64,000 bases of DNA from Aestuariibius violaceus. GTDB lineage: Bacteria; Pseudomonadota; Alphaproteobacteria; Rhodobacterales; Rhodobacteraceae. The first letter of the stretch is position 1. Each line of letters opens with the position of its first letter. Of the stretch, positions 8,505-16,782 are shown piece after piece. The position numbers were made by a program, and so were the translations under genes. The notes beneath the pieces are model-generated. The model saw only the letters and a program-made list of their open reading frames with translations. It was not told the DNA's origin and did not search any database. Location of the stretch: contig NZ_JBFONT020000007.1 in NCBI RefSeq assembly GCF_040779325.2, forward strand, positions 69,129-133,128, written 5' to 3'.

Positions 8505-10378
8505 CCCCCTTCCCGCAGGAGTGGGATCCGCTCCGCTGCGCCATGCCCGCGCCCGCGCCGCTCGCCATGCCGGTGCAGGACCCGCGCGCCTGCCCGCCGC
8601 GGGCCGCCGACCCAACCGCACCCAAGCTCTGGCGCCTCGCCGTCTTCGCCCCCGCCATCGCGCTTACGGCCGGGCTGATCGCCGCCCTCCTCACCTGGCT
8701 CTCCGCCGACGGCCTCTTCGCGGTCGAAATCGCCCTGACCGCGCTCATCGCGCTCACCTTCATCTGGGTCGCGATCTCTCTCTCCACCGCCGCCATCGGC
8801 CTGACCGCCCGCAGCCACCGGCCCCGCGGCGCCCTGCCGGAACGCCCGCTCTCCACGGCGCTCCTCATCCCCGTCTACAACGAATACCCCGCCGCGGTCG
8901 CCGCCAATGCGCGCGCCATCGCGGACGCCCTCGCCCGGCGCCCGCTCCCCGGCGACACCGCGCTCTTTATCCTCTCCGACACGACCGACCCGCAGATCGC
9001 CGCCGCCGAATGGCGCCTCACCCTCCGCCTTGCCGCCGAAGCACCGCTCCCCGTCCACTACCGCCGCCGCCGCCAGAACACCGACCAGAAGTCCGGCAAC
9101 ATCGCCGATTGGGTCCGCCACCAAGGCGCCGCCTGGGACGCGATGCTCATCCTCGACGCCGACAGCCTGATGTCGGCCCGCACGATCCGCCGCCTCATCC
9201 GCACACTCGCCGCCGAACCGCAGACCGGCCTCATCCAGACCGCCCCGGCGCTGATCGGCGCGCAAACCCTCTTCGCCCGCGCCCAGGAATTCGCCAACAT
9301 GGCCTATGGCTGGCTGCTGGCCGAGGGGCTGTCGCTCTGGTCGGGAACCGAGGCGAACTATTGGGGCCATAACGCCATCATCCGCACGCAGGCCTTTGCC
9401 CAAGCCGCGGGCCTGCCCCGCCTCGGCCGCCAGACGATCCTCTCCCACGACTTCGTCGAGGCTGCCTTCCTCCGCCGCGCCGGCTGGCATGTCCGGCTCC
9501 TGCCCGGCACCGGCGGCTCGTTCGAGGAAACGCCCGCCACCCTGATCGACCACACCCTGCGCGACCGCCGCTGGTGCCGCGGCAACCTCCAGCACCTGCG
9601 CCTGCTCGCGGCCAGGGGCCTCCACCCGGTCTCCCGCTTCCACCTCTTCCACGGCGCGATGAGCTACCTGCTCTCGCCCGCCTGGTTCATCCTGCTCGTC
9701 ATCTGGGCCCTGCGCGGCACGGGCGAGGCCACGGTCCTCACCTACTTCACCCCCGACGCGCCGCTCTACCCGATCTGGCCCGAGATGAGCCCCCTCGGCG
9801 GTCTCGCCATCCTCGCCGCCCTTTACGGAGCACTCCTCGCCCCGAAACTCGCTGGCGCCGCAGCCATCGCGACCCGCCCCGCCGCCCGCCGCCGCTTCGG
9901 CGGCACCCTGCGGCTCGCCACCTCGACCCTCTTCGAGATCGCCCTCTCGGTCATCTACGCCCCGATCCAGATGGTCCAGCAAATGCAGGCGGTCGTCCGA
10001 GCGGCCCTCGGCCTCGGCGGCTGGACCCCCCAAAGCCGCCGCGCGACGCACTACCCGCTGACCACACTCCTCCGCTTCCACGCCCTCGAAACCGCACTCG
10101 GAGCCATCCTGACCGCAGGCCTCTTCACCGGCCTCGTCTCCCTCTGGCTGATCCCCATCGCCGCGAGCCTGACCCTCGCCGTCCCGCTCTCGGCCCTCTC
10201 CGGCCTGTCGCTGGCCAAAGCGCCCGCGATCCTGCGCCTTTCCACCCCGCAGGCCTTGCACCCACCCCGCATCGCCCGCGACGCGGAACGGCATCGTAGA
10301 CGCTACGGCGCGGCAGAGACCGCGCAGAAAGATGATCCGGTCAAGGACACCACGCTCAGCCCGATCCCGGCTGAGTAG
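8492..10378 (+). CDS. opgH: Glucans biosynthesis glucosyltransferase OpgH
   Basis: A 628-residue inner-membrane family 2 glycosyltransferase. Two N-terminal membrane segments (~residues 50-105) precede the catalytic domain, which shows STALLIPVYNEYP, the DAD motif (222-224, LDADSLMS), HDFVEAAFLRRAG with the catalytic-base Asp, and RRW (359-361) in RDRRWCRGNLQ. Several C-terminal membrane segments follow. OpgH polymerises the linear glucan backbone from UDP-glucose and threads it to the periplasm. The ATG at 8492 lies inside the end of opgG; longer upstream frame sequence is a shadow of opgG. It is shorter than enterobacterial OpgH (~850), mainly at both ends. Confidence 0.9.
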   Translation: MDGVTPFPQEWDPLRCAMPAPAPLAMPVQDPRACPPRAADPTAPKLWRLAVFAPAIALTAGLIAALLTWLSADGLFAVEIALTALIALTFIWVAISLSTAAIGLTARSHRPRGALPERPLSTALLIPVYNEYPAAVAANARAIADALARRPLPGDTALFILSDTTDPQIAAAEWRLTLRLAAEAPLPVHYRRRRQNTDQKSGNIADWVRHQGAAWDAMLILDADSLMSARTIRRLIRTLAAEPQTGLIQTAPALIGAQTLFARAQEFANMAYGWLLAEGLSLWSGTEANYWGHNAIIRTQAFAQAAGLPRLGRQTILSHDFVEAAFLRRAGWHVRLLPGTGGSFEETPATLIDHTLRDRRWCRGNLQHLRLLAARGLHPVSRFHLFHGAMSYLLSPAWFILLVIWALRGTGEATVLTYFTPDAPLYPIWPEMSPLGGLAILAALYGALLAPKLAGAAAIATRPAARRRFGGTLRLATSTLFEIALSVIYAPIQMVQQMQAVVRAALGLGGWTPQSRRATHYPLTTLLRFHALETALGAILTAGLFTGLVSLWLIPIAASLTLAVPLSALSGLSLAKAPAILRLSTPQALHPPRIARDAERHRRRYGAAETAQKDDPVKDTTLSPIPAE

Positions 10379-10405
10379 AGAATAACTCAGGAAGCATAGT
10401 GCGGA

Positions 10406-10529
10406 GGGCATCGCCCGACCTGAAGGGCGACGCAACGGTTGAACTTCGAACGACAGCGTCATCGCTCAACCGAAACCGCTATGGGAGACGTCGCAAAATC
10501 GCCCTCCTGGGGGAGGTCGGGCGATGCCC
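10406..10529. repeat. Nested inverted-repeat element
   Basis: The 16-base arms at 10406-10421 (GGGCATCGCCCGACCT) and 10514-10529 are exact reverse complements. Inside them, CGGTTGA at ~10436 pairs with TCAACCG at ~10475-10482, so the whole unit can fold into a branched hairpin. The right arm runs straight into a perfect 8-bp hairpin (CCCGGCGG-TG-CCGCCGGG, 10527-10544). A related element with GCCCGAC/GGTCGGGC arms lies at 52504-52572. It has no coding capacity, so it looks like a REP/MITE-like non-autonomous element. Confidence 0.75.
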
Positions 10530-10678
10530 GGCGGTGCCGCCGGGCGGGGTGTCTGATACCTGTCTCGCGAGCGGCCTAAGCCGATGAGGCAAAGCCCTCA
10601 CCGCAAAACCCACCGTCCCGGGCTTGATCCGGGACCTCTTCCGGGATCATCCGCGCCAACGCTTCCGCAACGCCGTAG

Positions 10679-10697
10679 GGCGGGGTTCCACCCCGCC
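10679..10697. repeat. Short GC-rich palindrome
   Basis: GGCGGGG and CCCCGCC flank a 5-base centre (TTCCA), following a GTAG. It forms a 7-bp stem and resembles the small dispersed palindromes common in alphaproteobacterial intergenic DNA. No U-tract follows, so it is not a standard terminator. Confidence 0.55.
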
Positions 10698-10748
10698 ATC
10701 CCCGCCAAAACAAAGCGCTACATCCAGGGCTCCGCCCATTCGCGGCTG

Positions 10749-10771
10749 AAATCCTCCAAAGGAGGATTTTC
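10749..10771. terminator. Hairpin just downstream of the terminase gene
   Basis: AAATCCTCC-AAA-GGAGGATTT forms a perfect 9-bp stem with a 3-base loop, 12 bases past the stop of the large terminase gene. On the plus strand it is followed by a single extra T, so the U-tract is weak in both directions. It may end transcription between the convergent opg and terminase units, but a dispersed repeat is equally possible. Confidence 0.45.
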
Positions 10772-10782
10772 CGAGACGCCGC

Positions 10783-12132
10783 TCACCCCACCACACGCAT
10801 CCGCGGCGCCCCCACTTGGGCCCCCATCAACTCCGTCAACGCCCAGACAAGCGCATCCACCCGGTCCGGCGATCCCGCCCCCTGATATCCGTCGCGCCCC
10901 ATCAGCCGCATCTGCTCTTCCAGCTTCTTCAGCCCCGGCAGATGCGCCACCCGCCCCTGCTCGTAGAGGCTCGCTACCGGCTCCGCCCGCGCCGCCTTCC
11001 CGCGCGAGGCCCGCACCGCCCGATAGGGCACCAGAGGATCCACCTGCCGGATCATCTCCTCCACCAGATCGCCCCCCTGATTGACCTCCGCCACCAGCCG
11101 GTCCGCGCCGAACTCATGGAAGGCCGACACCGCCGCCTTGGCCCAGCCCAAAGGCGAGGCCCCCTCCACGCTGCGGTCCGCAAGAACGACCCATCGCCAC
11201 CCCGATTTCGGCCCGCCCGACACCACGCCGGCCACCACGATCCCGCAGGCATCCGCCCGCTTGCCACCCGTCACCGGCGGATCCACCGCCACGACGATCC
11301 GCGACAGCTCCGGCGCCTCCGCCACCTTCGCGCGGTCGATCACCCAGGCGGGCCAAAGCGCGCCGTCCACCTCCTCGACCAGCACCCCGTCCAGCTCCTG
11401 CGCGCCCAGCGACGTCCCATCGTACCGCGCGCGCACTTCCTTCAGGAACCCATCCGCCAGGTTGGCCGCATTCGCCTCGGTCGGCGCGCTGGTCATCACC
11501 GTCGACGACCGCCCCAGCAGCGCCTTCAGGAACGGCACCGCCCGCGGCGTCGTCGTCACGCAGGTCTGCGGATTGTCCCCCAACCGCAGCCCGAACTGCA
11601 GCATATCCCACGCCGCCTCGGCCTTCTTCCACTTGGCCAGCTCATCGCACCAGGCCGCGTCGAACTGAGGCCCCCGCAGGCTCTCCGGATCATGCGCCGA
11701 AAACACCTGCGCCGTGGCCCCGTTCGGCCAGACCAGCATCTTGCGCCCCGCGATCCACTCGGGCCGCCGGTCCGGCGGCGAACAGGCCAGGATCCCGCTC
11801 TCCCCGAACACCATGACGTCCCGCGCCTGCGCCACCGTCTCGCCCACCAGGGCCACGCGCCTGGCCCGCCCGGGGTCAGTGGGGCGCGCGCCCTCGACCA
11901 CCGAGCGGACCCATTCCGCGCCCGCGCGCGTCTTGCCCGCGCCGCGCCCCCCAAGGATCACCCAGCTGCGCCAGTCCCCCGATGGCGGAAGCTGATGGTC
12001 CAAAGCCCAGAATTCGAAAAGGAAAGGCAGAGCACGCAGCTCTGCCTCCCCCAGGGAGCTCAGGAACTCATCCTGCCTTGCAGCAGGACCTGAGGCGATG
12101 AAGGCGGCACCCGATCTGATCGCGGACCGCAT
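10783..12132 (-). CDS. Large terminase subunit, gene-transfer-agent/phage type (g2-like)
   Basis: Starting at the internal ATG 12132, the product is 449 residues. The ATPase domain shows Walker A GGRGAGKTRAGAEW (from residue ~61), a GESGI loop and FDAAWCDELAKW as the Walker B region. The C-terminal RNase H-like nuclease shows IVVAVDPPVTGG, LVAEVNQGGDLV and DALVWALTEL with the expected acidic residues. ALPFLFEFWALDHQLPP matches the start of terminases of the Rhodobacter gene transfer agent. The family cuts and pumps DNA into capsids. The start overlaps the small terminase gene; an earlier ATG at 12186 is possible. The frame is intact with no obvious decay. No portal gene follows, which is unusual (see findings). 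Confidence 0.82.
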   Translation of the reverse strand: MRSAIRSGAAFIASGPAARQDEFLSSLGEAELRALPFLFEFWALDHQLPPSGDWRSWVILGGRGAGKTRAGAEWVRSVVEGARPTDPGRARRVALVGETVAQARDVMVFGESGILACSPPDRRPEWIAGRKMLVWPNGATAQVFSAHDPESLRGPQFDAAWCDELAKWKKAEAAWDMLQFGLRLGDNPQTCVTTTPRAVPFLKALLGRSSTVMTSAPTEANAANLADGFLKEVRARYDGTSLGAQELDGVLVEEVDGALWPAWVIDRAKVAEAPELSRIVVAVDPPVTGGKRADACGIVVAGVVSGGPKSGWRWVVLADRSVEGASPLGWAKAAVSAFHEFGADRLVAEVNQGGDLVEEMIRQVDPLVPYRAVRASRGKAARAEPVASLYEQGRVAHLPGLKKLEEQMRLMGRDGYQGAGSPDRVDALVWALTELMGAQVGAPRMRVVG

Positions 12133-12397
12133 CGAGATCGAGGGGCCCTGCCCCGCTGTCTCCATCCCGTTCGCGTCTTCCATCAAGAAGCGCCTCCATC
12201 CGTTTCGCCTGGGCCAGCGCCATGGTGAGCGCCGCCTGCCTTTGCTCGATACCGGTCCGCCCGGCCTCGGCCTCCAGGGCGATCGCCCTGAGTGCCTCCG
12301 CCAGCTCCCGGCTCAGCGCCGTGAAAAGCGCTGCACTGTCCGTCAACTGCCCGTCGATCTTGCCGCCCTGTTTCTGGGCGCTGTTATGGTGCGTCAT
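12068..12397 (-). CDS. Probable small terminase subunit (GTA g1-like)
   Basis: A 109-residue protein starting MTHHNSAQKQGGKIDGQ, predicted mostly alpha-helical, with a leucine/alanine-rich helix pair around LSRELAEALRAIALEAEA and QRQAALTMALAQAKRMEALL. Size, position directly before the large terminase, and helical character fit g1 (TerS) of the Rhodobacter gene transfer agent. Its 3' end overlaps the large terminase start by ~65 bases. Alternative starts at 12412 and 12514 exist; none has a strong ribosome site. Assignment rests more on context than on sequence motifs. Confidence 0.6.
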   Translation of the reverse strand: MTHHNSAQKQGGKIDGQLTDSAALFTALSRELAEALRAIALEAEAGRTGIEQRQAALTMALAQAKRMEALLDGRRERDGDSGAGPLDLDAVRDQIGCRLHRLRSCCKAG

Positions 12398-12412
12398 GGT
12401 CTCAGCCTGCAT

Positions 12413-12744
12413 GTTGGAGGATCCGCCACGCAGAGAGGGCCGCCGCCACCGCACCGCGCAAGGGAAAACCCGGCACGGATGGAACGCGGCGTCTAGCAAA
12501 GGCAACATACCCAAATTGGATAAAAGGTCAATATTTTCATATGTTTATACGCAACACCATCGAACGTTGCGTCCAGATTTCATTTACCTGCAGAACCACC
12601 GAGCAACGCGTGACAGGCCACCAACACCCGCTCGGCAGATCACGGCCGGTCAACAAAGCCCGCCCAACGGGAAGCCGCGGCCGCATGGCGCTCCGGCCGG
12701 GAACCGGTTAGCGTGTCTCCCGTGACACTCGCCCGGACCCGCCG
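12413..12744. other. Intergenic stretch upstream of the terminase genes
   Basis: About 330 bases between divergent genes. The part from ~12490 to 12600 is clearly more A+T-rich than the rest of the window (runs such as AAATTGGATAAAAGG and TATTTTCATATGTTTATACG), as expected for a promoter region. I see no convincing gene or structured RNA in it. Confidence 0.5.
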
Positions 12745-13728
12745 ATGCCCGCCACCCCCTTCAACATCCTCGCCGTGGCCCAGTCCGGCCGCCTGCAATA
12801 CGAGGCGATCCTGCTCGCCGCCTCCCTCCGCGATGCCGCGCCCGGCTTTCCCGGAAAGCTCATCTTCGCCGAGCCGCAGCCGGGTCCGCTCTGGCCGAAC
12901 AATCCCCGCATCGGCGAAACGGCCCGCGCGCTCCTGACCGAGCTCGGCGCCGAAATCCGCCCCTTCGAGAACAAGCATTTCGGCCACGCCTATCCCTACG
13001 GCAACAAGATCGAAGGCCTCGCCGTCCTGCCCGAGCGCGAGCCCTTCCTCTTCCTCGATACCGACACGCTGATCCTGGGCGATCCGATGACGCTCGACAT
13101 CGACTTCTCCCGCCCTTCTGCCTCGCTCAAGCGCGAAGGCACCTGGCCGGTCGAGGATATCTACTGGCCCGGATATAACGGCGTCTGGGGATCCCTTTAC
13201 AAACGTTTCGGGCTCGACTTCGAGAGCTCCCTCGACCTCTCCCAGCCCGACGAATACTGGCGCCGCTACCTCTATTTCAACGCGGGCTTCTTCTACTACG
13301 AAGACCCCAAGATCTTTCACGACCTCTTCCTGCGCTACGCCCTCTCGATCCGCGACGACACGCCCGAGGAACTGGCGAGCCAGACGCTCGACCCCTGGCT
13401 CGATCAGATCGCGCTGCCGCTGGTCATCCACGCGCTCGGCGGCGGCCGCGACGGCCCTCACGGCCAGCTCGACGGCACCGTCACCTGCCACTGGCGCGCC
13501 CTGCCGCTGGCCTACGCGCGCGAGGCTGACGCCGTCATCGACCACCTCGAAGAGGTCGCCGCCCCCAACAGGATCAAGAAGGTCCTCAAGGAATACGACC
13601 CCTTCAAACGCCTGATCTTCCAGGGCCGCGGCCGCAAGGCCCGGGCGCTTTTCGACCGCGACAACCTCCCCCGCAAGGAACAGAAGATCCGCAACCTCCT
13701 CAAGAAAGAGGGGTACTGGCTCCGGTAA
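12745..13728 (+). CDS. Putative GT-A-fold glycosyltransferase
   Basis: The 327-residue protein opens with a Rossmann-like strand (FNILAVAQSGRLQYEAILLA) and carries LFLDTDTLIL, a DxD motif at D105-T-D107 typical of metal-dependent nucleotide-sugar transferases. YFNAGFFYYE and ALPLVIHALGGG further resemble GT8-like enzymes in which N-A-G follows the sugar site. No signal peptide or membrane segment is seen, so it is cytosolic. It stands alone on the plus strand, so no pathway is suggested by its neighbours. The acceptor is unknown. Confidence 0.6.
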   Translation: MPATPFNILAVAQSGRLQYEAILLAASLRDAAPGFPGKLIFAEPQPGPLWPNNPRIGETARALLTELGAEIRPFENKHFGHAYPYGNKIEGLAVLPEREPFLFLDTDTLILGDPMTLDIDFSRPSASLKREGTWPVEDIYWPGYNGVWGSLYKRFGLDFESSLDLSQPDEYWRRYLYFNAGFFYYEDPKIFHDLFLRYALSIRDDTPEELASQTLDPWLDQIALPLVIHALGGGRDGPHGQLDGTVTCHWRALPLAYAREADAVIDHLEEVAAPNRIKKVLKEYDPFKRLIFQGRGRKARALFDRDNLPRKEQKIRNLLKKEGYWLR

Positions 13729-13820
13729 CCGGCACGCTCCGCCGCGGCCAACGATGTCGACAACTGTCCGTGGATCGCTAATCTTGAGGTCACGTCTGAC
13801 GTCGGGGAGTGTGGCCCGCC

Positions 13821-14249
13821 ATGCGGCTTCTGTTGACTGGACTGATCGCGATTGTCGCGCTCTTCGCGATCTCGATCCCGTTGCTCTTTCGCACCGATGT
13901 CGTCGACCTCCTGACGGAGGCGCAGAACGCCGTCGGCTTTCCGCCCGGCGCCAACAATCTCGAACAGGGTCAGATCCCCGACAACGTCGAGGGCGCGCAA
14001 GTGATCAGCCTGCCCGTCCGCTTCCAGCTTCCTGCGGGCAGCGATCTGGAAACCCTGCGCGCCTTCTACCGCGCCCGGTGCGAGGCGCTCGGCGCCACAT
14101 CCTACGGGTCCGGCCTGGTTTCCGCCGTCACCGGCGACCCGGACGCAATGTGCGGGTTCCCGATCGACGATCACGAGTTCCGTCTGGACTTTGCGCTGTC
14201 ATGCGACGACGGATGCACCGGCCAGCAGACAGTCTTTCTTCAAAACTGA
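13821..14249 (+). CDS. Small secreted or membrane-anchored protein, unknown function
   Basis: A 142-residue protein with an N-terminal hydrophobic segment (MRLLLTGLIAIVALFAISIP). The rest is soluble, acidic and has six cysteines in its last 60 residues (RARCEALG, AMCGFP, LSCDDGCTGQ), which may form disulfides in the periplasm. ATG 13821 is chosen because GGGGAG ends 11 bases upstream; a GTG at 13809 lies too close to that site. I do not recognise the family. Confidence 0.65.
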   Translation: MRLLLTGLIAIVALFAISIPLLFRTDVVDLLTEAQNAVGFPPGANNLEQGQIPDNVEGAQVISLPVRFQLPAGSDLETLRAFYRARCEALGATSYGSGLVSAVTGDPDAMCGFPIDDHEFRLDFALSCDDGCTGQQTVFLQN

Positions 14250-14431
14250 GGTTATCTGAATGGCGGATCGTTCAGCTATCGCGACCAAGCGCTCCAGCTA
14301 TACCTGCATGGCCGGACGGATCGACCGGGGCCATGCGAACAGCCTGCCACGGCCAAATCCACTGCTCCGGCGTCCCCTATGACAGACCCCACCGGCCCCT
14401 TCGCAGTCTCGAGCATTCGAAAGCGCCCATG

Positions 14432-14770
14432 ATGTCCGAAAAACGACGAGTCACCAGGACGTGGACCGCCAGCTATCCCGACCCGATCTCGATAACGGCA
14501 GGCGCGCGCCTCGACCTCACCGGCAAGACCGACGACTGGGGCGGCCACATCTGGCTCTGGGCGATCGCCCCTGACGGCCGCGAAGGCTGGGTGCCCGACA
14601 CGCTCCCCGACGACGAAGGCCGCGCCCGCCGCGACTACTCCGCCCGCGAGCTCACCTGCACCGAAGGCGACATCCTCCTTGCCCTCGACCGGACTCACGG
14701 CTGGACCCTCTGCCGCAGCACCTCCGGCGCCGAAGGCTGGGTGCCGGACGCCAACCTGATCCCCGCCTAA
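14432..14770 (+). CDS. Small SH3-like domain protein
   Basis: The 112-residue product contains two copies of a variant SH3 pattern: LDLTGKTDDWGGHIWLWAIA with GREGWVPDTL, and DRTHGWTLCRSTSGAEGWVP. The EGWVPD motif is the end of each barrel. A second ATG three bases upstream (14429) could also serve; GAAAG lies ~9 bases before. No export signal is present. The conserved WVP motifs make it a real gene despite its size. Binding partner unknown. Confidence 0.65.
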   Translation: MSEKRRVTRTWTASYPDPISITAGARLDLTGKTDDWGGHIWLWAIAPDGREGWVPDTLPDDEGRARRDYSARELTCTEGDILLALDRTHGWTLCRSTSGAEGWVPDANLIPA

Positions 14771-14774
14771 GCCG

Positions 14775-15188
14775 TCAGGCGTCAAACACCGCGGCCATCT
14801 CCCGGAACCCCTTCACCTCGATCGGGTTGCCCGACGGGTCGCGGAAGAACATCGTCCACTGCTCCCCCGGCTCGCCTTCGAACCGCACCTGCGGCTCGAG
14901 CACGAAGTCGGCCCCCGCCGCCTCCAACCGCTCCGCCAGGGCCGTCCATTGATCCAACGGCAGCACGACCCCGAAATGCGGCATCGGCACGTCCGTGTCG
15001 CCCACCTTGCCCGTCTCGGCCACCGCGAAGGGCGCCCCCAGATGCAGTGACAGCTGATGCCCGAAGAAATCGAAATCCACCCAGGTCTCGGTCGACCGCC
15101 CCTCCGCACAGCCCAGCACGTCGCCATAGAAGGCCCGCGCCGCATCCAGATCGGTCACGTGGCAGGCCAGATGAAACGGTGTCGGCAT
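14775..15188 (-). CDS. VOC-family (glyoxalase/bleomycin-resistance fold) protein
   Basis: A 137-residue single-domain VOC protein: N-terminal FHLACHVTDLDAARAFYGDV, WVDFDFFGHQLSLHLG, PMPHFGVVL and the C-terminal FFRDPSGNPIEVKGF. Histidines at H8 and in FGHQLSLH and the Glu of NPIEVK are placed like the metal ligands of glyoxalase I/dioxygenase relatives. It is monocistronic and divergent from metY. Substrate unknown; a lyase or isomerase on a small metabolite is more likely than resistance. Confidence 0.8.
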   Translation of the reverse strand: MPTPFHLACHVTDLDAARAFYGDVLGCAEGRSTETWVDFDFFGHQLSLHLGAPFAVAETGKVGDTDVPMPHFGVVLPLDQWTALAERLEAAGADFVLEPQVRFEGEPGEQWTMFFRDPSGNPIEVKGFREMAAVFDA

Positions 15189-15439
15189 CCTCTTCTCCTC
15201 GCAGGCCGCGGTTGAGGCGCCGCCCGCCGTGATTTAGACACGGGAAACAACGGCGCGGAAACCCGCAACGTGCCAAATCAACGATACGCTGCCGAAGGGG
15301 GGAATTGTTTCGGCTAAAATCGGCGCCCGACGTCCGAAAACTCGTTCAACGGCTAAACTTGTCCGACAGAAAGCTGACGGGAAGCCGACGGAATGCAGCA
15401 CCCCCTCAAACAAGAATTTCTTAAGTGAAAGGACGACCC

Positions 15440-16747
15440 ATGCCTGAAGACAGCGCCGCCATCGGCCCCTCCTACGGCTTCGACACGCTCCAGATCCATG
15501 CAGGCGCCCGCCCCGACCCGGCGACCGGCGCCCGACAGACGCCGATCTACCAGTCGACCGCCTTCGTCTTCCGCGACGCCGATCACGCCGCCGCCCTCTT
15601 CAACCTGCAAGAGGTCGGCTACATCTATTCCCGTCTGACCAATCCCACGGTCGCCGTCCTGCAGGAACGAATCGCCACGCTCGAAGGCGGCGTCGGCGCC
15701 GTCTGCTGCTCCTCGGGCCACGCCGCGCAGATCATGGCGCTCTTTCCGTTAATGGCGCCGGGGCGCAACATCATCGCCTCCACCCGGCTCTATGGCGGCA
15801 CGGTCACCCAGTTCAGCCAGACGATCAAACGCTTCGGCTGGTCCGCGAAGTTCGTCGATTTCGACGATACCGACGCACTGAAAGCCGCCATCGACGACGA
15901 TACCCGCGCCATCTTCTGCGAAGGCATCGCCAACCCCGGCGGCTACATTACCGACCTGCGCGCGGCCGCCGACATCGCCGATGCCGCGGGCATCCCGCTG
16001 ATCGTCGATAACACCTCGGCGACCCCGTATCTGTGTCGCCCGATCGAACACGGCGCGACACTCGTCGTCCATTCGACCACCAAATACCTGACCGGCAACG
16101 GCACGGTCACCGGCGGCGCAATCGTCGATTCCGGCAAGTTCGACTGGGCCGCCTCGGGCAAGTTCCCGTCCCTCTCGGAACCCGAACCCGCCTATCACGG
16201 CCTGAAGTTCGCCGAGACGTTCGGGCCGCTGGCCTTCACCTTCCACAGCATCGCCGTCGGCCTGCGCGACCTCGGCATGACGATGAACCCGCAAGGCGCC
16301 CACTACACGCTGATGGGGATGGAAACGCTGTCCCTCCGCATGGACAAGCACGTTGAAAACGCTGTGAAAATCGCGAAGTGGCTCGAGAATGACGACCGCA
16401 TCACGCGCGTCACCTATGCGGGCCTCGAAAGCTCTCCCTATTACGACCGGACCAAGACAGTGTGCCCCCGCGGCGCCGGTGCGCTCTTCACCTTCGCGGT
16501 CAAGGGCGGCTACGAGGCCTGCATCAAACTGATCGACAGTCTTGAGATCTTCAGCCACGTCGCCAATCTCGGCGACACGCGCAGCCTGATCATCCACTCC
16601 GCCTCGACGACCCACCGCCAGCTTGATGAAAACCAGCAGCGCGCCGCCGGCGCCGACCCGGATGTCGTCCGTGTCTCCATCGGCATCGAGGATCCGGATG
16701 ATCTGATCGCCGACCTCGACCAGGCCCTGTCCAAGGCGACGTCGTAA
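15440..16747 (+). CDS. metY: O-acetylhomoserine aminocarboxypropyltransferase (direct sulfhydrylation)
   Basis: The 435-residue enzyme belongs to the Cys/Met-metabolism PLP family. TPIYQSTAFVF, YSRLTNPTVAVLQERIA, the cofactor Lys215 in HSTTKYLTGNGT and the long C-terminal half fit MetY rather than the shorter MetZ/MetB. It makes homocysteine from O-acetylhomoserine and sulfide in the cytosol. AAAGGA sits 6 bases before ATG 15440, so this start is preferred over GTG 15425. A GC hairpin at 16761-16782 follows the stop. The 250-base leader has paired segments but no clear SAM riboswitch consensus. Confidence 0.92.
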   Translation: MPEDSAAIGPSYGFDTLQIHAGARPDPATGARQTPIYQSTAFVFRDADHAAALFNLQEVGYIYSRLTNPTVAVLQERIATLEGGVGAVCCSSGHAAQIMALFPLMAPGRNIIASTRLYGGTVTQFSQTIKRFGWSAKFVDFDDTDALKAAIDDDTRAIFCEGIANPGGYITDLRAAADIADAAGIPLIVDNTSATPYLCRPIEHGATLVVHSTTKYLTGNGTVTGGAIVDSGKFDWAASGKFPSLSEPEPAYHGLKFAETFGPLAFTFHSIAVGLRDLGMTMNPQGAHYTLMGMETLSLRMDKHVENAVKIAKWLENDDRITRVTYAGLESSPYYDRTKTVCPRGAGALFTFAVKGGYEACIKLIDSLEIFSHVANLGDTRSLIIHSASTTHRQLDENQQRAAGADPDVVRVSIGIEDPDDLIADLDQALSKATS

Positions 16748-16760
16748 GCCGAATTCCGGT

Positions 16761-16782
16761 GGTGCCCGCCCCCGCGGGCACC
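16761..16782 (+). terminator. GC hairpin after metY
   Basis: GGTGCCCGC-CCCC-GCGGGCACC makes a perfect 9-bp stem 13 bases past the metY stop. No U-run follows, so termination would depend on stem strength or Rho. Confidence 0.5.

Larger units (their letters stand above)
10379..10782. other. Gene-free stretch filled with inverted repeats
   Basis: No credible coding frame lies between opgH and the terminase gene, which converge. The stretch contains a nested inverted repeat (10406-10529), a GC hairpin (10527-10544), a GTCCCGG/CCGGGAC pair (10615-10635), a GGCGGGG-ttcca-CCCCGCC hairpin (10679-10697) and a hairpin next to the terminase stop (10749-10769). Such stacks of palindromes are typical of repeat insertion hot spots between convergent genes. 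Confidence 0.7.

Noticed and set aside
8486..10462. Minus-strand open frame of ~650 codons opposite opgH
   Set aside because: Composition is that of an antisense shadow (Gly/Glu/Arg-rich), and the plus strand encodes a complete OpgH.
13754..14428. Upstream extension of the SH3-like frame to 13754
   Set aside because: This part is out of frame with the signal-anchored protein at 13821-14249, which has the better ribosome site; only the part from 14432 shows domain motifs.
15220..15439. Possible SAM-II or SAM/SAH riboswitch in the metY leader
   Set aside because: The leader has paired segments (CGCCGT/ACGGCG; GATTT...CACG/CGTG..AAATC) and two GGCTAAA motifs, but these do not assemble into the SAM-II consensus order, so I do not call it. 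A covariance-model search would decide.
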